This document shows positions 34,201-48,300 of a stretch of 64,000 nucleotides of DNA, piece after piece. The stretch covers positions 7,638,046 to 7,702,045 of the forward strand of contig OZ026603.1 in NCBI GenBank assembly GCA_964020085.1, read 5' to 3'. The DNA is from Micromussa lordhowensis. Lineage: Eukaryota > Cnidaria > Anthozoa > Scleractinia > Lobophylliidae. The position numbers and the translations under genes were made by a program. How positions within the stretch are numbered: position 1 is the stretch's first letter; each line of letters begins with the position of its first letter. The notes below the pieces were generated by a model, which was given only the letters and a program-made list of their open reading frames with translations, did no database searches and was not told the DNA's origin.

Positions 34201-37200
34201 CATAACTCGGCTATACGGACACTTATAGGGCCGCAGTTTGCAGCAAAATGTTGCTCTATGTTTGCACTTCAAGTGCATACTAATTAGGAGATGATGCCAT
34301 TTGCGCCAGGGTGTTTTTGAAGCGCCTATAGTGGGCCTACGGTTTTGAGCATTTTCCCTTGGTCCCCCCTTGGCAAAATCTCAGAAAATGGCCGATTTAG
34401 GTGTCCTCGCCAAATTTGTCATAACTCGGCTATACGGACACTTATAGGGCCGCAGTTTGCAGCAAAATGTTGCTCTATGTTTGCACTTCAAGTGCATACT
34501 AATTAGGAGATGATGCCATTTGCGCCAGGGTGTTTTTGAAGCCCCTATAGTCGGCCTACTTTTTTGAGCATTTTCCCTTGGTCCCCCCTTGGCAAAATCT
34601 CAGAAAATGGCCGATTTAGGTGTCCTCGCCAAATTTGTCATAACTCGGCTATACGGACACTTATAGGGCCGCAGTTTGCAGCAAAATGTTGCTCTATGTT
34701 TGCACTTCAAGTGCATACTAATTAGGAGATGATGCCATTTGCGCCAGGGTGTTTTTGAAGCGCCTATAGTGGGCCTACGGTTTTGAGCATTTTCCCTTGG
34801 TCCCCCCTTGGCAAAATCTCAGAAAATGGCCGATTTAGGTGTCCTCGCCAAATTTGTCATTACTCGGCTATACGGACACTTATGGGGCCGCAGTTTGCAG
34901 CAAAATGTTGCTCTATGTTTGCACTTGAAGTGCATACTAATTAGGAGATGATGCCATTTGCGCCAGGGTGTTTTTGAAGCGCCTATAGTCGGCCTACTTT
35001 TTTGAGCATTTTCCCTTGGTCCCCCCCCGGCAAAATCTCAGAAAATGGCCGATTTAGGTGTCCTCGCCAAATTTGTCATAACTCGGCTATACGGACACTT
35101 ATGGAGCCGCCGTTTGCAGCAAAATGTTGCTCTATGTTTGCACTTCAAGTGCATACTAATTAGGAGATGATGCCATTTGCGCCCGGGTGTTTTTGAAGCC
35201 CCTATAGTCGGCCTACTTTTTTGAGCATTTTCCCTTGGTCCCCCCTTGGCAAAATCTCAGAAAATGGCCGATTTAGGTGTCCTCGCCAAATTTGTCATAA
35301 CTCGGCTATACGGACACTTATGGGGCCGCAGTTTGCAGCAAAATGTTGCTCTATGTTTGCACTTCAAGTGCATACTAATTAGGAGATGATGCCATTTGCG
35401 CCAGGGTGTTTTTGAAGCGCCTATAGTCGGCCTACTTTTTTGAGCATTTTCCCTTGGTCCCCCCTTGGCAAAATCTCAGAAAATGGCCGATTTAGGTGTC
35501 CTCGCCAAATTTGTCATAACTCGGCTATACGGACACTTATGGAGCCGCAGTTTGCACCAAAATGTTGCTCTATGTTTGCACTTCAAGTGCATACTAATTA
35601 GGAGATGATGCCATTTGCGCCCGGGTGTTTTTGAAGCCCCTATAGTCGGCCTACTTTTTTGAGCATTTTCCCTTGGTCCCCACTTGGCAAAATCTCAGAA
35701 AATGGCCGATTTAGGTGTCCTCGCCAAATTTGTCATAACTCGGCTATACGGACACTTATGGAGCCGCAGTTTGCAGCAAAATGTTGCTCTATGTTTGCAC
35801 TTCAAGTGCATACTAATTAGGAGATGATGCCATTTGCACCAGGGTGTTTTTGAAGCCCCTATAGTCGGCCTACTTTTTTGAGCATTTTCCCTTGGTCCCC
35901 CCTTGGCAAAATCTCAGAAAATGGCCGATTTAGGTGTCCTCGCCAAATTTGTCATAACTCGGCTATACGGACACTTATGGGGCCGCAGTTTGCAGCAAAA
36001 TGTTGCTCTATGTTTGCACTTCAAGTGCATACTAATTAGGAGATGATGCCATTTGCGCCAGGGTGTTTTTGAAGCCCCTATAGTCGGCCTACTTTTTTGA
36101 GCATTTTCCCTTGGTCCCCCCTTGGCAAAATCTCAGAAAATGGCCGATTTAGGTGTCCTCGCCAAATTTGTCATAACTCGGCTATACGGACACTTATGGG
36201 GCCGCAGTTTGCAGCAAAATGTTGCTCTATGTTTGCACTTCAAGTGCATACTAATTAGGAGATGATGCCATTTGCGCCAGGGTGTTTTTGAAGCGCCTAT
36301 AGTCGGCCTACTTTTTTGAGCATTTTCCCTTGGTCCCCCCTTGGCAAAATCTCAGAAAATGGCCGATTTAGGTGTCCTCGCCAAATTTGTCATAACTCGG
36401 CTATACGGACACTTATGGGGCCGCAGTTTCCAGCAAAATGTTGCTCTATGTTTGCACTTCAAGTGCATAGTAATTAGGAGATGATGCCATTTGCGCCAGG
36501 GTGTTTTTGAAGCGCCTATAGTCGGCCTACTTTTTTGAGCATTTTCCCTTGGTCCCCCCTTGGCAAAATCTCAGAAAATGGCCGATTTAGGTTTCCTCGC
36601 CAAATTTGTCATAACTCGGCTATACGGACACTTATGGGGCCGCAGTTTGCAGCAAAATGTTGCTCTATGTTTGCACTTCAAGTGCATACTAATTAGGAGA
36701 TGATGCCATTTGCGCCAGGGTGTTTTTGAAGCGCCTATAGTGGGCCTACGGTTTTGAGCATTTTCCCTTGGTCCCCCCTTGGCAAAATCTCAGAAAATGG
36801 CCGATTTAGGTGTCCTCGCCAAATTTGTCATTACTCGGCTATACGGACACTTATGGGGCCGCAGTTTGCAGCAAAATGTTGCTCTATGTTTGCACTTGAA
36901 GTGCATACTAATTAGGAGATGATGCCATTTGCGCCAGGGTGTTTTTGAAGCGCCTATAGTCGGCCTACTTTCCCCCCCCGGCAAAATCTCAGAAAATGGC
37001 CGATTTAGGTGTCCTCGCCAAATTTGTCATAACTCGGCTATACGGACACTTATGGAGCCGCCGTTTGCAGCAAAATGTTGCTCTATGTTTGCACTTCAAG
37101 TGCATACTAATTAGGAGATGATGCCATTTGCGCCAGGGTGTTTTTGAAGCCCCTATAGTCGGCCTACTTTTTTGAGCATTTTCCCTTGGTCCCCCCTTGG

Positions 37201-37800
37201 CAAAATCTCAGAAAATGGCCGATTTAGGTTTCCTCGCCAAATTTGTCATAACTCGGCTATACGGACACTTATGGGGCCGCAGTTTGCAGCAAAATGTTGC
37301 TCTATGTTTGCACTTCAAGTGCATACTAATTAGGAGATGATGCCATTTGCGCCAGGGTGTTTTTGAAGCGCCTATAGTGGGCCTACGGTTTTGAGCATTT
37401 TCCCTTGGTCCCCCCTTGGCAAAATCTCAGAAAATGGCCGATTTAGGTGTCCTCGCCAAATTTGTCATTACTCGGCTATACGGACACTTATGGGGCCGCA
37501 GTTTGCAGCAAAATGTTGCTCTATGTTTGCACTTGAAGTGCATACTAATTAGGAGATGATGCCATTTGCGCCAGGGTGTTTTTGAAGCGCCTATAGTCGG
37601 CCTACTTTTTTGAGCATTTTCCCTTGGTCCCCCCCCGGCAAAATCTCAGAAAATGGCCGATTTAGGTGTCCTCGCCAAATTTGTCATAACTCGGCTATAC
37701 GGACACTTATGGAGCCGCCGTTTGCAGCAAAATGTTGCTCTATGTTTGCACTTCAAGTGCATACTAATTAGGAGATGATGCCATTTGCGCCAGGGTGTTT
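31250..37800 (+). repeat. Satellite block: 1,971-bp higher-order unit (9 monomers)
   Basis: A distinctive monomer with GTGGGCCTACGGTTTTG occurs at 31484, 32360, 32798, 34331, 34769, 36740 and 37377. The pairs 32360/34331 and 32798/34769/36740 are spaced 1971, nine monomers. A following monomer with CATTACTCGG, CACTTGAAGTGC and a C8GG run travels with it. The last spacing is 637, three monomers minus the 20-bp deletion described separately. Confidence 0.85.
36919..37117 (+). repeat. Satellite monomer with a 20-bp deletion
   Basis: This copy is 199 bp. It lacks the 20 bases between the T-run and the C-run (GAGCATTTTCCCTTGGT plus three T), so the T-run abuts the C-run at 36970. It is the only large indel I see in the array. 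Confidence 0.9.
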
Positions 37801-38199
37801 TTGAAGCCCCTATAGTCGGCCTACTTTTTTGAGCATTTTCCCTTGGTCCCCCCTTGGCAAAATCTCAGAAAATGGCCGATTTAGGTGTCCTCGCCAAATT
37901 TGTCATAACTCGGCTATACGGACACTTATGGGGCCGCAGTTTGCAGCAAAATGTTGCTCTATGTTTGCACTTCAAGTGCATACTAAATAGGAGATGATGC
38001 CATTTGCGCCAGGGTGTTTTTGAAGCGCCTATAGTCGGCCTACTTTTTTGAGCATTTTCCCTTGGTCCCCCCTTGGCAAAATCTCAGAAAATGGCCGATT
38101 TAGGTGTCCTCGCCAAATTTGTCATAACTCGGCTATACGGACACTTATGGAGCCGCAGTTTGCAGCAAAATGTTGCTCTATGTTTGCACTTCAAGTGCA

Positions 38200-39080
38200 T
38201 ACTAATTAGGAGATGATGCCATTTGCGCCAGGGTGTTTTTGAAGCGCCTCTAGTCGGCCTACCTTTTTGAGCATTTTCCCTTGGTCCCCCCTTGGCAAAA
38301 TCTCAGAAAATGGCCGATTTAGGTGTCCTCGCCAAATTTGTCATAACTCGGCTATACGGACACTTATGGAGCCGCAGTTTGCAGCAAAATGTTGCTCTAT
38401 GTTTGCACTTCAAGTGCATACTAATTAAGAGATGATGCCATTTGCGCCAGGGTGTTTTTGAAGCCCCTATAGTCGGCCTACTTTTTTGAGCATTTTCCCT
38501 TGGTCCCCCCTTGGCAAAATCTCAGAAAATGGCCGATTTAGGTGTCCTCGCCAAATTTGTCATAACTCGGCTATACGGACACTTATGGAGCCGCAGTTTG
38601 CAGCAAAATGTTGCTCTATGTTTGCACTTCAAGTGCATACTAATTAGGAGATGATGCCATTTGCGCCAGGGTGTTTTTGAAGCGCCTCTAGTCGGCCTAC
38701 CTTTTTGAGCATTTTCCCTTGGTCCCCCCTTGGCAAAATCTCAGAAAATGGCCGATTTAGGTGTCCTCGCCAAATTTGTCATAACTCGGCTATACGGACA
38801 CTTATGGAGCCGCAGTTTGCAGCAAAATGTTGCTCTATGTTTGCACTTCAAGTGCATACTAATTAAGAGATGATGCCATTTGCGCCAGGGTGTTTTTGAA
38901 GCCCCTATAGTCGGCCTACTTTTTTGAGCATTTTCCCTTGGTCCCCCCTTGGCAAAATCTCAGAAAATGGCCGATTTAGGTGTCCTCGCCAAATTTGTCA
39001 TAACTCGGCTATACGGACACTTATGGGGCCGCAGTTTGCAGCAAAATGTTGCTCTATGTTTGCACTTCAAGTGCATACTA
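38200..39080 (+). repeat. Satellite block: 438-bp dimer duplicated once
   Basis: GCGCCTCTAGTCGGCCTACC (near 38245 and 38683) and AATTAAGAGATG (near 38422 and 38860) recur with two-monomer spacing. Confidence 0.85.
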
Positions 39081-39479
39081 ATTAGGAGATGATGCCATTT
39101 GCTCCAGGGTGTTTTTGAAGCCCCTATAGTCGGCCTACTTTTTTGAGCATTTTCCCTTGGTCCCCCCTTGGCAAAATCTCAGAAAATGGCCGATTTAGGT
39201 GTCCTCGCCAAATTTGTCATAACTCGGCTATACGGACACTTATGGAGCCGCAGTTTGCAGCAAAATGTTGCTCTATGTTTGCACTTCAAGTGCATACTAA
39301 TTAGGAGATGATGCCATTTGCGCCAGGGTGTTTTTGAAGCCCCTATAGTCGGCCTACTTTTTTGAGCATTTTCCCTTGGTCCCCCCTTGGCAAAATCTCA
39401 GAAAATGGCCGATTTAGGTGTCCTCGCCAAATTTGTCATAACTCGGCTATACGGACACTTATGGAGCCGCAGTTTGCAG

Positions 39480-40600
39480 CAAAATGTTGCTCTATGTTTG
39501 CACTTAGAGTGCATACTAATTAGGAGATGATGCCATTTGCGCCAGGGTGTTTTTGAAGCCCCTATAGTCGGCCTACTTTTTTGAGCATTTTCCCTTGGTT
39601 CCCCCTTGGCAAAATCTCAGAAAGTGGCCGATTTAGGTGTCCTCGCCAAATTTGTCATAACTCGGCTATACGGACACTTATGGGGCCGCAGTTTGCAGCA
39701 AAATGTTGCTGTATGTTTGCACTTCAAGTGCATACTAATTAGGAGATGATGCCATTTGCGCCAGGGTGTTTTTGAAGCCCCTATAGTCGGCCTACTTTTT
39801 TGAGCATTTTCCCTTGGTCCCCCCTTGGCAAAATCTCAGAAAATGGCCGATTTAGGTGTCCTCGCCAAATTTGTCATACCTCGGCTATACGGACACTTAT
39901 GGGGCCGCAGTTTGCAGCAAAATGTTGCTCTATGTTTGCACTTCAAGTGCATACTAATTAGGAGATGATGCCATTTGCGCCAGGGTGTTTTTGAAGCGCC
40001 TATAGTCGGCCTACTTTTTTGAGCATTTTCCCTTGGTCCCCCCTTGGCAAAATCTCAGAAAATGGCCGATTTAGGTGTCCTCGCCAAATTTGTCATAACT
40101 CGGCTATACGGACACTTATGGGGCCGCAGTTTGCAGCAAAATGTTGCTCTATGTTTGCACTTCAAGTGCATACTAATTAGGAGATGATACCATTTGCGCG
40201 AGGGTGTTTTTGAAGCGCCTATAGTCGGCCTTTTTTTTTGAGCATTTTCCCTTGGTCCCCCCTTGGCAAAATCTCAGAAAATGGCCGATTTAGGTGTCCT
40301 CGCCAAATTTGTCATAACTCGGCTATACGGACACTTATGGAGCCGCAGTTTGCAGCAAAATGTTGCTCTATGTTTGCACTTAGAGTGCATACTAATTAGG
40401 AGATGATGCCATTTGCGCCAGGGTGTTTTTGAAGCCCCTATAGTCGGCCTACTTTTTTGAGCATTTTCCCTTGGTTCCCCCTTGGCAAAATCTCAGAAAG
40501 TGGCCGATTTAGGTGTCCTCGCCAAATTTGTCATAACTCGGCTATACGGACACTTATGGGGCCGCAGTTTGCAGCAAAATGTTGCTCTATGTTTGCACTT
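39480..40600 (+). repeat. Satellite block: 876-bp duplication (4 monomers)
   Basis: CACTTAGAGTGC (about 39501 and 40377) and the linked GGTTCCCCCTTGGC plus AAAGTGGCC variants recur at four-monomer spacing. Confidence 0.8.
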
Positions 40601-43600
40601 CAAGTGCATACTAATTAGGAGATGATGCCATTTGCGCCAGGGTATTTTTAAAGCGCCTATAGTCGGCCTACTTTTTTGAGCATTTTGCCTTGGTCCCCCC
40701 TTGGCAAAATCTCAGAAAATGGCCGATTTAGGTGTCCTCGCCAAATTTGTCATAACTCGGCTATACGGACATTTATGGAGCCGCAGTTTGCAGCAAAATG
40801 TTGCTCTATGTTTGCACTTTAAGTGCATACTAATTAGGAGATGATGCCATTTGCGCCAGGGTGTTTTTGAAGCCCCTATAGTCGGCCTACTTTTTTGAGC
40901 ATTTTCCCTTGGTCCCCCCTTGGCAAAATCTCAGAAAATGGCCGATTTAGGTGTCCTCGCCAAATTTGTCATAACTCGGCTATACGGACACTTATGGGGC
41001 CGCAGTTTCCAGCAAAATGTTGCTCTATGTTTGCACTTCAAGTGCATACTAATTAGGAGATGATGCCATTTGCGCCAGGGTGTTTTTGAAGCGCCTATAG
41101 TCGGCCTACTTTTTTGAGCATTTTCCCTTGGTCCCCCCTTGGCAAAATCTCAGAAAATGGCCGATTTAGGTGTCCTCGCCAAATTTGTCATAACTCGGCT
41201 ATACGGACACTTATGGAGCCGCAGTTTGCAGCAAAATGTTGCTCTATGTTTGCACTTCAAGTGCATACTAATTAGGAGATGATGCCATTTGCGCCAGGGT
41301 GTTTTTGAATTGCCTATAGTCGGCCTACTTTTTTGAGCATTTTCCCTTGGTCCCCCCTTGGCAAAATCTCAGAAAATGGCCGATTTAGGTGTCCTCGCCA
41401 AATTTGTCATAACTCGGCTATACGGACACTTATGGGGCCGCAGTTTGCAGCAAAATGTTGCTCTATGTTTGCACTTCAAGTGCATACTAATTAGGAGATG
41501 ATGACAATTGCGCCAGGGTGTTTTTGAAGCGCCTATAGTCGGCCTACTTTTTTGAGCATTTTCCCTTGGTCCCCCCTTGGCAAAATCTCAGAAAATGGCC
41601 GATTTAGGTGTCCTCGCCAAATTTGTCATAACTCGGCTATACGGACACTTATGGAGCCGCAGTTTGCAGCAAAATGTTGCTCTATGTTTGCACTTCAAGT
41701 GCATACTAATTAGGAGATGATGCCATTTGCGCCAGGGTGTTTTTGAAGCGCCTATAGTCGGCCTACTTTTTTGAGCATTTTCCCTTGGTCCCCCCTTGGC
41801 AAAATCTCAGAAAATGGCCGATTTAGGTGTCCTCGCCAAATTTGTCATAACTCGGCTATACGGACACTTATGGAGCCGCAGTTTGCAGCAAAATGTTGCT
41901 CTATGTTTGCACTTCAAGTGCATACTAATTAAGAGATGATGCCATTTGCGCCAGGGTGTTTTTGAAGCCCCTATAGTCGGCCTACTTTTTTGAGCATTTT
42001 CCCTTGGTCCCCCCTTGGCAAAATCTCAGAAAATGGCCGATTTAGGTGTCCTCGCCAAATTTGTCATAACTCGGTTATACGGACACTTATGGAGCCGCAG
42101 TTTGCAGCAAAATGTTGCTCTATGTTTGCACTTTAAGTGCATAGTAATTAGGAGATGATGCCATTTGCGCCAGGGTGTTTTTGAAGCGCCTATAGTCGGC
42201 CTACTTTTTTGAGCATTTTCCCTTGGTCCCCCCTTGGCAAAATCTCAGAAAATGGCCGATTTAGGTGTCCTCGCCAAATTTGTCATAACTCGGCTATACG
42301 GACACTTATGGAGCCGCAGTTTGCAGCAAAATGTTGCTCTATGTTTGCACTTCAAGTGCATACTAATTAGGAGATGATGCCATTTGCGCCAGGGTGTTTT
42401 TGAAGCCCCTATAGTCGGCCTACTTTTTTGAGCATTTTCCCTAGGTCCCCCCTTGGCAAAATCTCAGAAAATGGCCGATTTAGGTGTCCTCGCCAAATTT
42501 GTCATAACTCGGCTATACGGACCCTTATGGGGCCGCAGTTTGCAGCAAAATGTTGCTCTATGTTTGCACTTCAAGTGCATACTAATTAGGAGATGATGCC
42601 ATTTGCGCCAGGGTGTTTTTGAAGCGCCTATAGTCGGCCTACTTTTTTGAGCATTTTCCCTTGGTCCCTCCTTGGCAAAATCTCAGAAAATGGCCGATTT
42701 AGGTGTCCTCGCCAAATTTGTCATAACTCGGCTATACGGACACTTATGGAGCCGCAGTTTGCAGCAAAATGTTGCTCTATGTTTGCACTTCAAGTGCATA
42801 CTAATTAGGAGATGATGCCATTTGCGCCAGGGTGTTTTTGAAGCCCCTATAGTCGGCCTACTTTTTTGAGCATTTTCCCTTGGTCCCCCCTTGGCAAAAT
42901 CTCAGAAAATGGCCGATTTAGGTGTCCTCGCCAAATTTGTCATAACTCGGCTATACGGACACTTATGGGGCCGCAGTTTGCAGCAAAATGTTGCTCTATG
43001 TTTGCACTTCAAGTGCATACTAATTAGGAGATGATGCCATTTGCGCCAGGGTGTTTTTGAAGCGCCTATAAGTCGGCCTACTTTTTTGAGCATTTTTCCT
43101 TGGTCCCCCCTTGGCAAAATCTCAGAAAATGGCCGATTTAGGTGTCCTCGCCAAATTTGTCATAACTCGGCTATACGGACACTTATGGGGCCGCAGTTTG
43201 CAGCAAAATGTTGCTCTATGTTTGCACTTCAAGTGCATACTAATTAGGAGATGATGCCATTTGCGCCAGGGTGTTTTTGAAGCGCCTATAGTCGGCCTAC
43301 TTTTTTGAGCATTTTCCCTTGGTCCCCCCTTGGCAAAATCTCAGAAAATGGCCGATTTAGGTGTCCTCGCCAAATTTGTCATAACTCGGCTATACGGACA
43401 CTTATGGAGCCGCAGTTTGCAGCAAAATGTTGCTCTATGTTTGCACTTCAAGTGCATACTAATTAGGAGATGATGCCATTTGCGCCAGGGTGTTTTTGAA
43501 GCCCCTATAGTCGGCTTACTTTTTTGAGCATTTTCCCTTGGTCCCCCCTTGGCAAAATCTCAGAAAATGGCCGATTTAGGTGTCCTCGCCAAATTTGTCA

Positions 43601-45399
43601 TAACTCGGCTATACGGACACTTATGGGGCCGCAGTTTGCAGCAAAATGTTGCTCTATGTTTGCACTTCAAGTGCATACTAATTAGGAGATGATGCCATTT
43701 GCGCCAGGGTGTTTTTGAAGCGCCTATAGTCGGCCTACTTTTTTGAGCATTTTCCCTTGGTCCCCCCTTGGCAAAATCTCAGAAAATGGCCGATTTAGGT
43801 GTCCTCGCCAAATTTGTCATAACTCGGCTATACGGACACTTATGGAGCCGCAGTTTGCAGCAAAATCTTGCTCTATGTTTGCACTTCAAGTGCATACTAA
43901 TTAGGAGATGATGCCATTTGCGCCAGGGTGTTTTTGAAGCGCCTATAGTCGGCCTACTTTTTTGAGCATTTTCCCTTGGTCCCCCCTTGGCAAAATCTCA
44001 GAAAATGGCCGATTTAGGTGTCCTCGCCAAATTTGTCATAACTCGGCTATACGGACATTTATGGAGCCGCAGTTTGCAGCAAAATGTTGCTCTATGTTTG
44101 CACTTCAAGTGCATACTAATTAGGAGATGATGCCATTTGCGCCAGGGTGTTTTTGAAGCCCCTATAGTCGGCCTACTTTTTTGAGCATTTTCCCTTGGTC
44201 CCCCCTTGGCAAAATCTCAGAAAATGGCCGATTTAGGTGTCCTCGCCAAATTTGTCATAACTCGGCTATACGGACACTTATGGAGCCCCAGTTTGCAGCA
44301 AAATGTTGCTCTATGTTTGCACTTCAAGTGCATACTAATTAGGAGATGATGCCATTTGCGCCAGGGTGTTTTTGAAGCGCCTATAGTCGGCCTACATTTT
44401 TGAGCATTTTCCCTTGGTCCCCCTTTGGCAAAATCTCAGAAAATGGCCGATTTAGGTGTCCTCGCCAAATTTGTCATAACTCGGCTATACGGACACTTAT
44501 GGAGCCGCAGTTTGCAGCAAAATGTTGCTCTATGTTTGCACTTCAAGCGCATACTAATTAAGAGAGGATGCCATTTGCGCCAGGGTGTTTTTGAAGCCCC
44601 TATAGTCGGCCTACTTTTTTGAGCATTTTCCCTTGGTCCCCCCTTGGCAAAATCTCAGAAAATGGCCGATTTAGGTGTCCTCGCCAAATTTGTCATAACT
44701 CGGCTATACGGACACTTATGGGGCCGCAGTTTGCAGCAAAATGTTGCTCTATGTTTGCACTTCAAGTGCATACTAATTAGGAGATGATGCCATTTGCGCC
44801 AGGGTGTTTTTGAAGCGCCTATAGTCGGCCTACTTTTTTGAGCATTTTCCCTTGGTCCCCCCTTGGCAAAATCTCAGAAAATGGCCGATTTAGGTGTCCT
44901 CGCCAAATTTGTCATAACTCGGCTATACGGACACTTATGGGGCCGCAGTTTGCAGCAAAATGTTGCTCTATGTTTGCACTTCAAGTGCATACTAATTAGG
45001 AGATGATGCCATTTGCGCCAGGGTGTTTTTGAAGCGCCTATAGTCGGCCTACTTTTTTGAGCATTTTCCCTTGGTCCCCCCTTGGCAAAATCTCAGAAAA
45101 TGGCCGATTTAGGTGTCCTCGCCAAATTTGTCATAACTCGGCTATACGGACACTTATGGAGCCGCAGTTTGCAGCAAAATGTTGCTCTATGTTTGCACTT
45201 CAAGTGCATACTAACTAGGAGATGATGCCATTTGCGCCAGGGTGTTTTTGAAGCCCCTATAGTCGGCCTACTTTTTTGAGCATTTTCCCTTGGTCCCCCC
45301 TTGGCAAAATCTCAGAAAATGGCCGATTTAGGTGTCCTCGCCAAATTTGTCATAACTCGGCTATACGGACACTTATGGGGCCGCAGTTTGCAGCAAAAT

Positions 45400-48300
45400 G
45401 TTGCTCTATGTTTGCACTTCAAGTGCATACTAATGAGAGATGATGCCATTTGCGCCAGGGTGTTTTTGAAGCGCCTATAGTCGGCCTACTTTTTTGAGCA
45501 TTTTCCCTTGGTCCCCCCTTGGCAAAATCTCAGAAAATGGCCGATTTAGGTGTCCTCGCCAAATTTGTCATAACTCGGCTATACGGACACTTATGGAGCC
45601 GCAGTTTGAAGCAAAATGTTGCTCTATGTTTGCACTTTAAGTGCATACTAATTAGGAGATGATGCCATTTGCGCCAGGGTGTTTTTGAAGCCCCTATAGT
45701 CGGCCTACGTTTTTGAGCATTTTCCCTTGGTCCCCCCTTGGCAAAATCTCAGAAAATGGCCGATTTAGGTGTCCTCGCCAAATTTGTCATAACTCGGCTA
45801 TACGGACACTTATGGAGCCGCAGTTTGAAGCAAAATGTTGCTCTATGTTTGCACTTCAAGTGCATACTAATTAGGAGATGATGCCATTTGCGCCAGGGTG
45901 TTTTTGAAGCGCCTATAGTCGGCCTACTTTTTTGAGCATTTTCCCTTGGTCCCCCCTTGGCAAAATCTCAGAAAATGGCCGATTTAGGTGTCCTCGCCAA
46001 ATTTGTCATAACTCGGCTATACGGACACTTATGGAGCCGCAGTTTGCAGCAAAATGTTGCTCTATGTTTGCACTTCAAGTGCATACTAACTAGGAGATGA
46101 TGCCATTTGCGCCAGGGTGTTTTTGAAGCCCCTATAGTCGGCCTACTTTTTTGAGCATTTTCCCTTGGTCCCCCCTTGGCAAAATCTCAGAAAATGGCCG
46201 ATTTAGGTGTCCTCGCCAAATTTGTCATAACTCGGCTATACGGACACTTATGGGGCCGCAGTTTGCAGCAAAATGTTGCTCTATGTTTGCACTTCAAGTG
46301 CATACTAATTAGGAGATGATGCCATTTGCGCCAGGGTGTTTTTGAAGCGCCTATAGTCGGCCTACTTTTTTGAGCATTTTCCCTTGGTCTCCCCTTGGCA
46401 AAATCTCAGAAAATGGCCGATTTAGGTGTCCTCGCCAAATTTGTCATAACTCGGCTATACGGACACTTATGGAGCCGCAGTTTGCAGCAAAATGTTGCTC
46501 TATGTTTGCACTTCAAGTGCATACTAATTAGGAGATGATGCCATTTGCGCCAGGGTGTTTTTGAAGCCCCTATAGTCGGCCTACTTTTTTGAGCATTTTC
46601 CCTTGGTTCCCCCTTGGCAAAATCTCAGAAAATGGCCGATTTAGGTGTCCTCGCCAAATTTGTCATAACTCGGCTATACGGACACTTATGGAGCCGCAGT
46701 TTGCAGCAAAATGTTGCTCTATGTTTGCACTTCAAGTGCATACTAATTAGGAGATGATGCCATTTGCGCCAGGGTGTTTTTGAAGCGCCTATAGTCGGCC
46801 TACTTTTTTGAGCATTTTCCCTTGGTCCCCCCTTGGCAAAATCTCAGAAAATGGCCGATTTAGGTGTCCTCGCCAAATTTGTCATAACTCGGCTATACGG
46901 ACACTTATGGGGCCGCAGTTTGCAGCAAAATGTTGCTCTATGTTTGCACTTCAAGTGCATACTAATTAGGAGATGATGCCATTTGCGCCAGGGTGTTTTT
47001 GAAGCGCCTATAGTCGGCCTACTTTTTTGAGCATTTTCCCTTGGTCCCCCCTTGGCAAAATCTCAGAAAATGGCCGATTTAGGTTTCCTCGCCAAATTTG
47101 TCATAACTCGGCTATACGGACACTTATGGAGCCGCAGTTTGCAGCAAAATGTTGCTCTATGTTTGCACTTTAAGTGCATACTAATTAGGAGATGATGCCA
47201 TTTGCGCCAGGGTGTTTTTGAAGCGCCTATAGTCGGCCTACTTTTTTGAGCATTTTCCCTTGGTCCCCCCTTGGCAAAATCTCAGAAAATGGCCGATTTA
47301 GGTGTCCTCGCCAAATTTGTCATAACTCGGCTATACGGACACTTATGGAGCCGCAGTTTGAAGCAAAATGTTGCTCTATGTTTGCACTTTAAGTGCATAC
47401 TAATTAGGAGATGATGCCATTTGCGCCAGGGTGTTTTTGAAGCCCCTATAGTCGGCCTACGTTTTTGAGCATTTTCCCTTGGTCCCCCCTTGGCAAAATC
47501 TCAGAAAATGGCCGATTTAGGTGTCCTCGCCAAATTTGTCATAACTCGGCTATACGGACACTTATGGAGCCGCAGTTTGAAGCAAAATGTTGCTCTATGT
47601 TTGCACTTCAAGTGCATACTAATTAGGAGATGATGCCATTTGCGCCAGGGTGTTTTTGAAGCGCCTATAGTCGGCCTACTTTTTTGAGCATTTTCCCTTG
47701 GTCCCCCCTTGGCAAAATCTCAGAAAATGGCCGATTTAGGTGTCCTCGCCAAATTTGTCATAACTCGGCTATACGGACACTTATGGAGCCGCAGTTTGCA
47801 GCAAAATGTTGCTCTATGTTTGCACTTCAAGTGCATACTAACTAGGAGATGATGCCATTTGCGCCAGGGTGTTTTTGAAGCCCCTATAGTCGGCCTACTT
47901 TTTTGAGCATTTTCCCTTGGTCCCCCCTTGGCAAAATCTCAGAAAATGGCCGATTTAGGTGTCCTCGCCAAATTTGTCATAACTCGGCTATACGGACACT
48001 TATGGGGCCGCAGTTTGCAGCAAAATGTTGCTCTATGTTTGCACTTCAAGTGCATACTAATTAGGAGATGATGCCATTTGCGCCAGGGTGTTTTTGAAGC
48101 GCCTATAGTCGGCCTACTTTTTTGAGCATTTTCCCTTGGTCTCCCCTTGGCAAAATCTCAGAAAATGGCCGATTTAGGTGTCCTCGCCAAATTTGTCATA
48201 ACTCGGCTATACGGACACTTATGGAGCCGCAGTTTGCAGCAAAATGTTGCTCTATGTTTGCACTTCAAGTGCATACTAATTAGGAGATGATGCCATTTGC

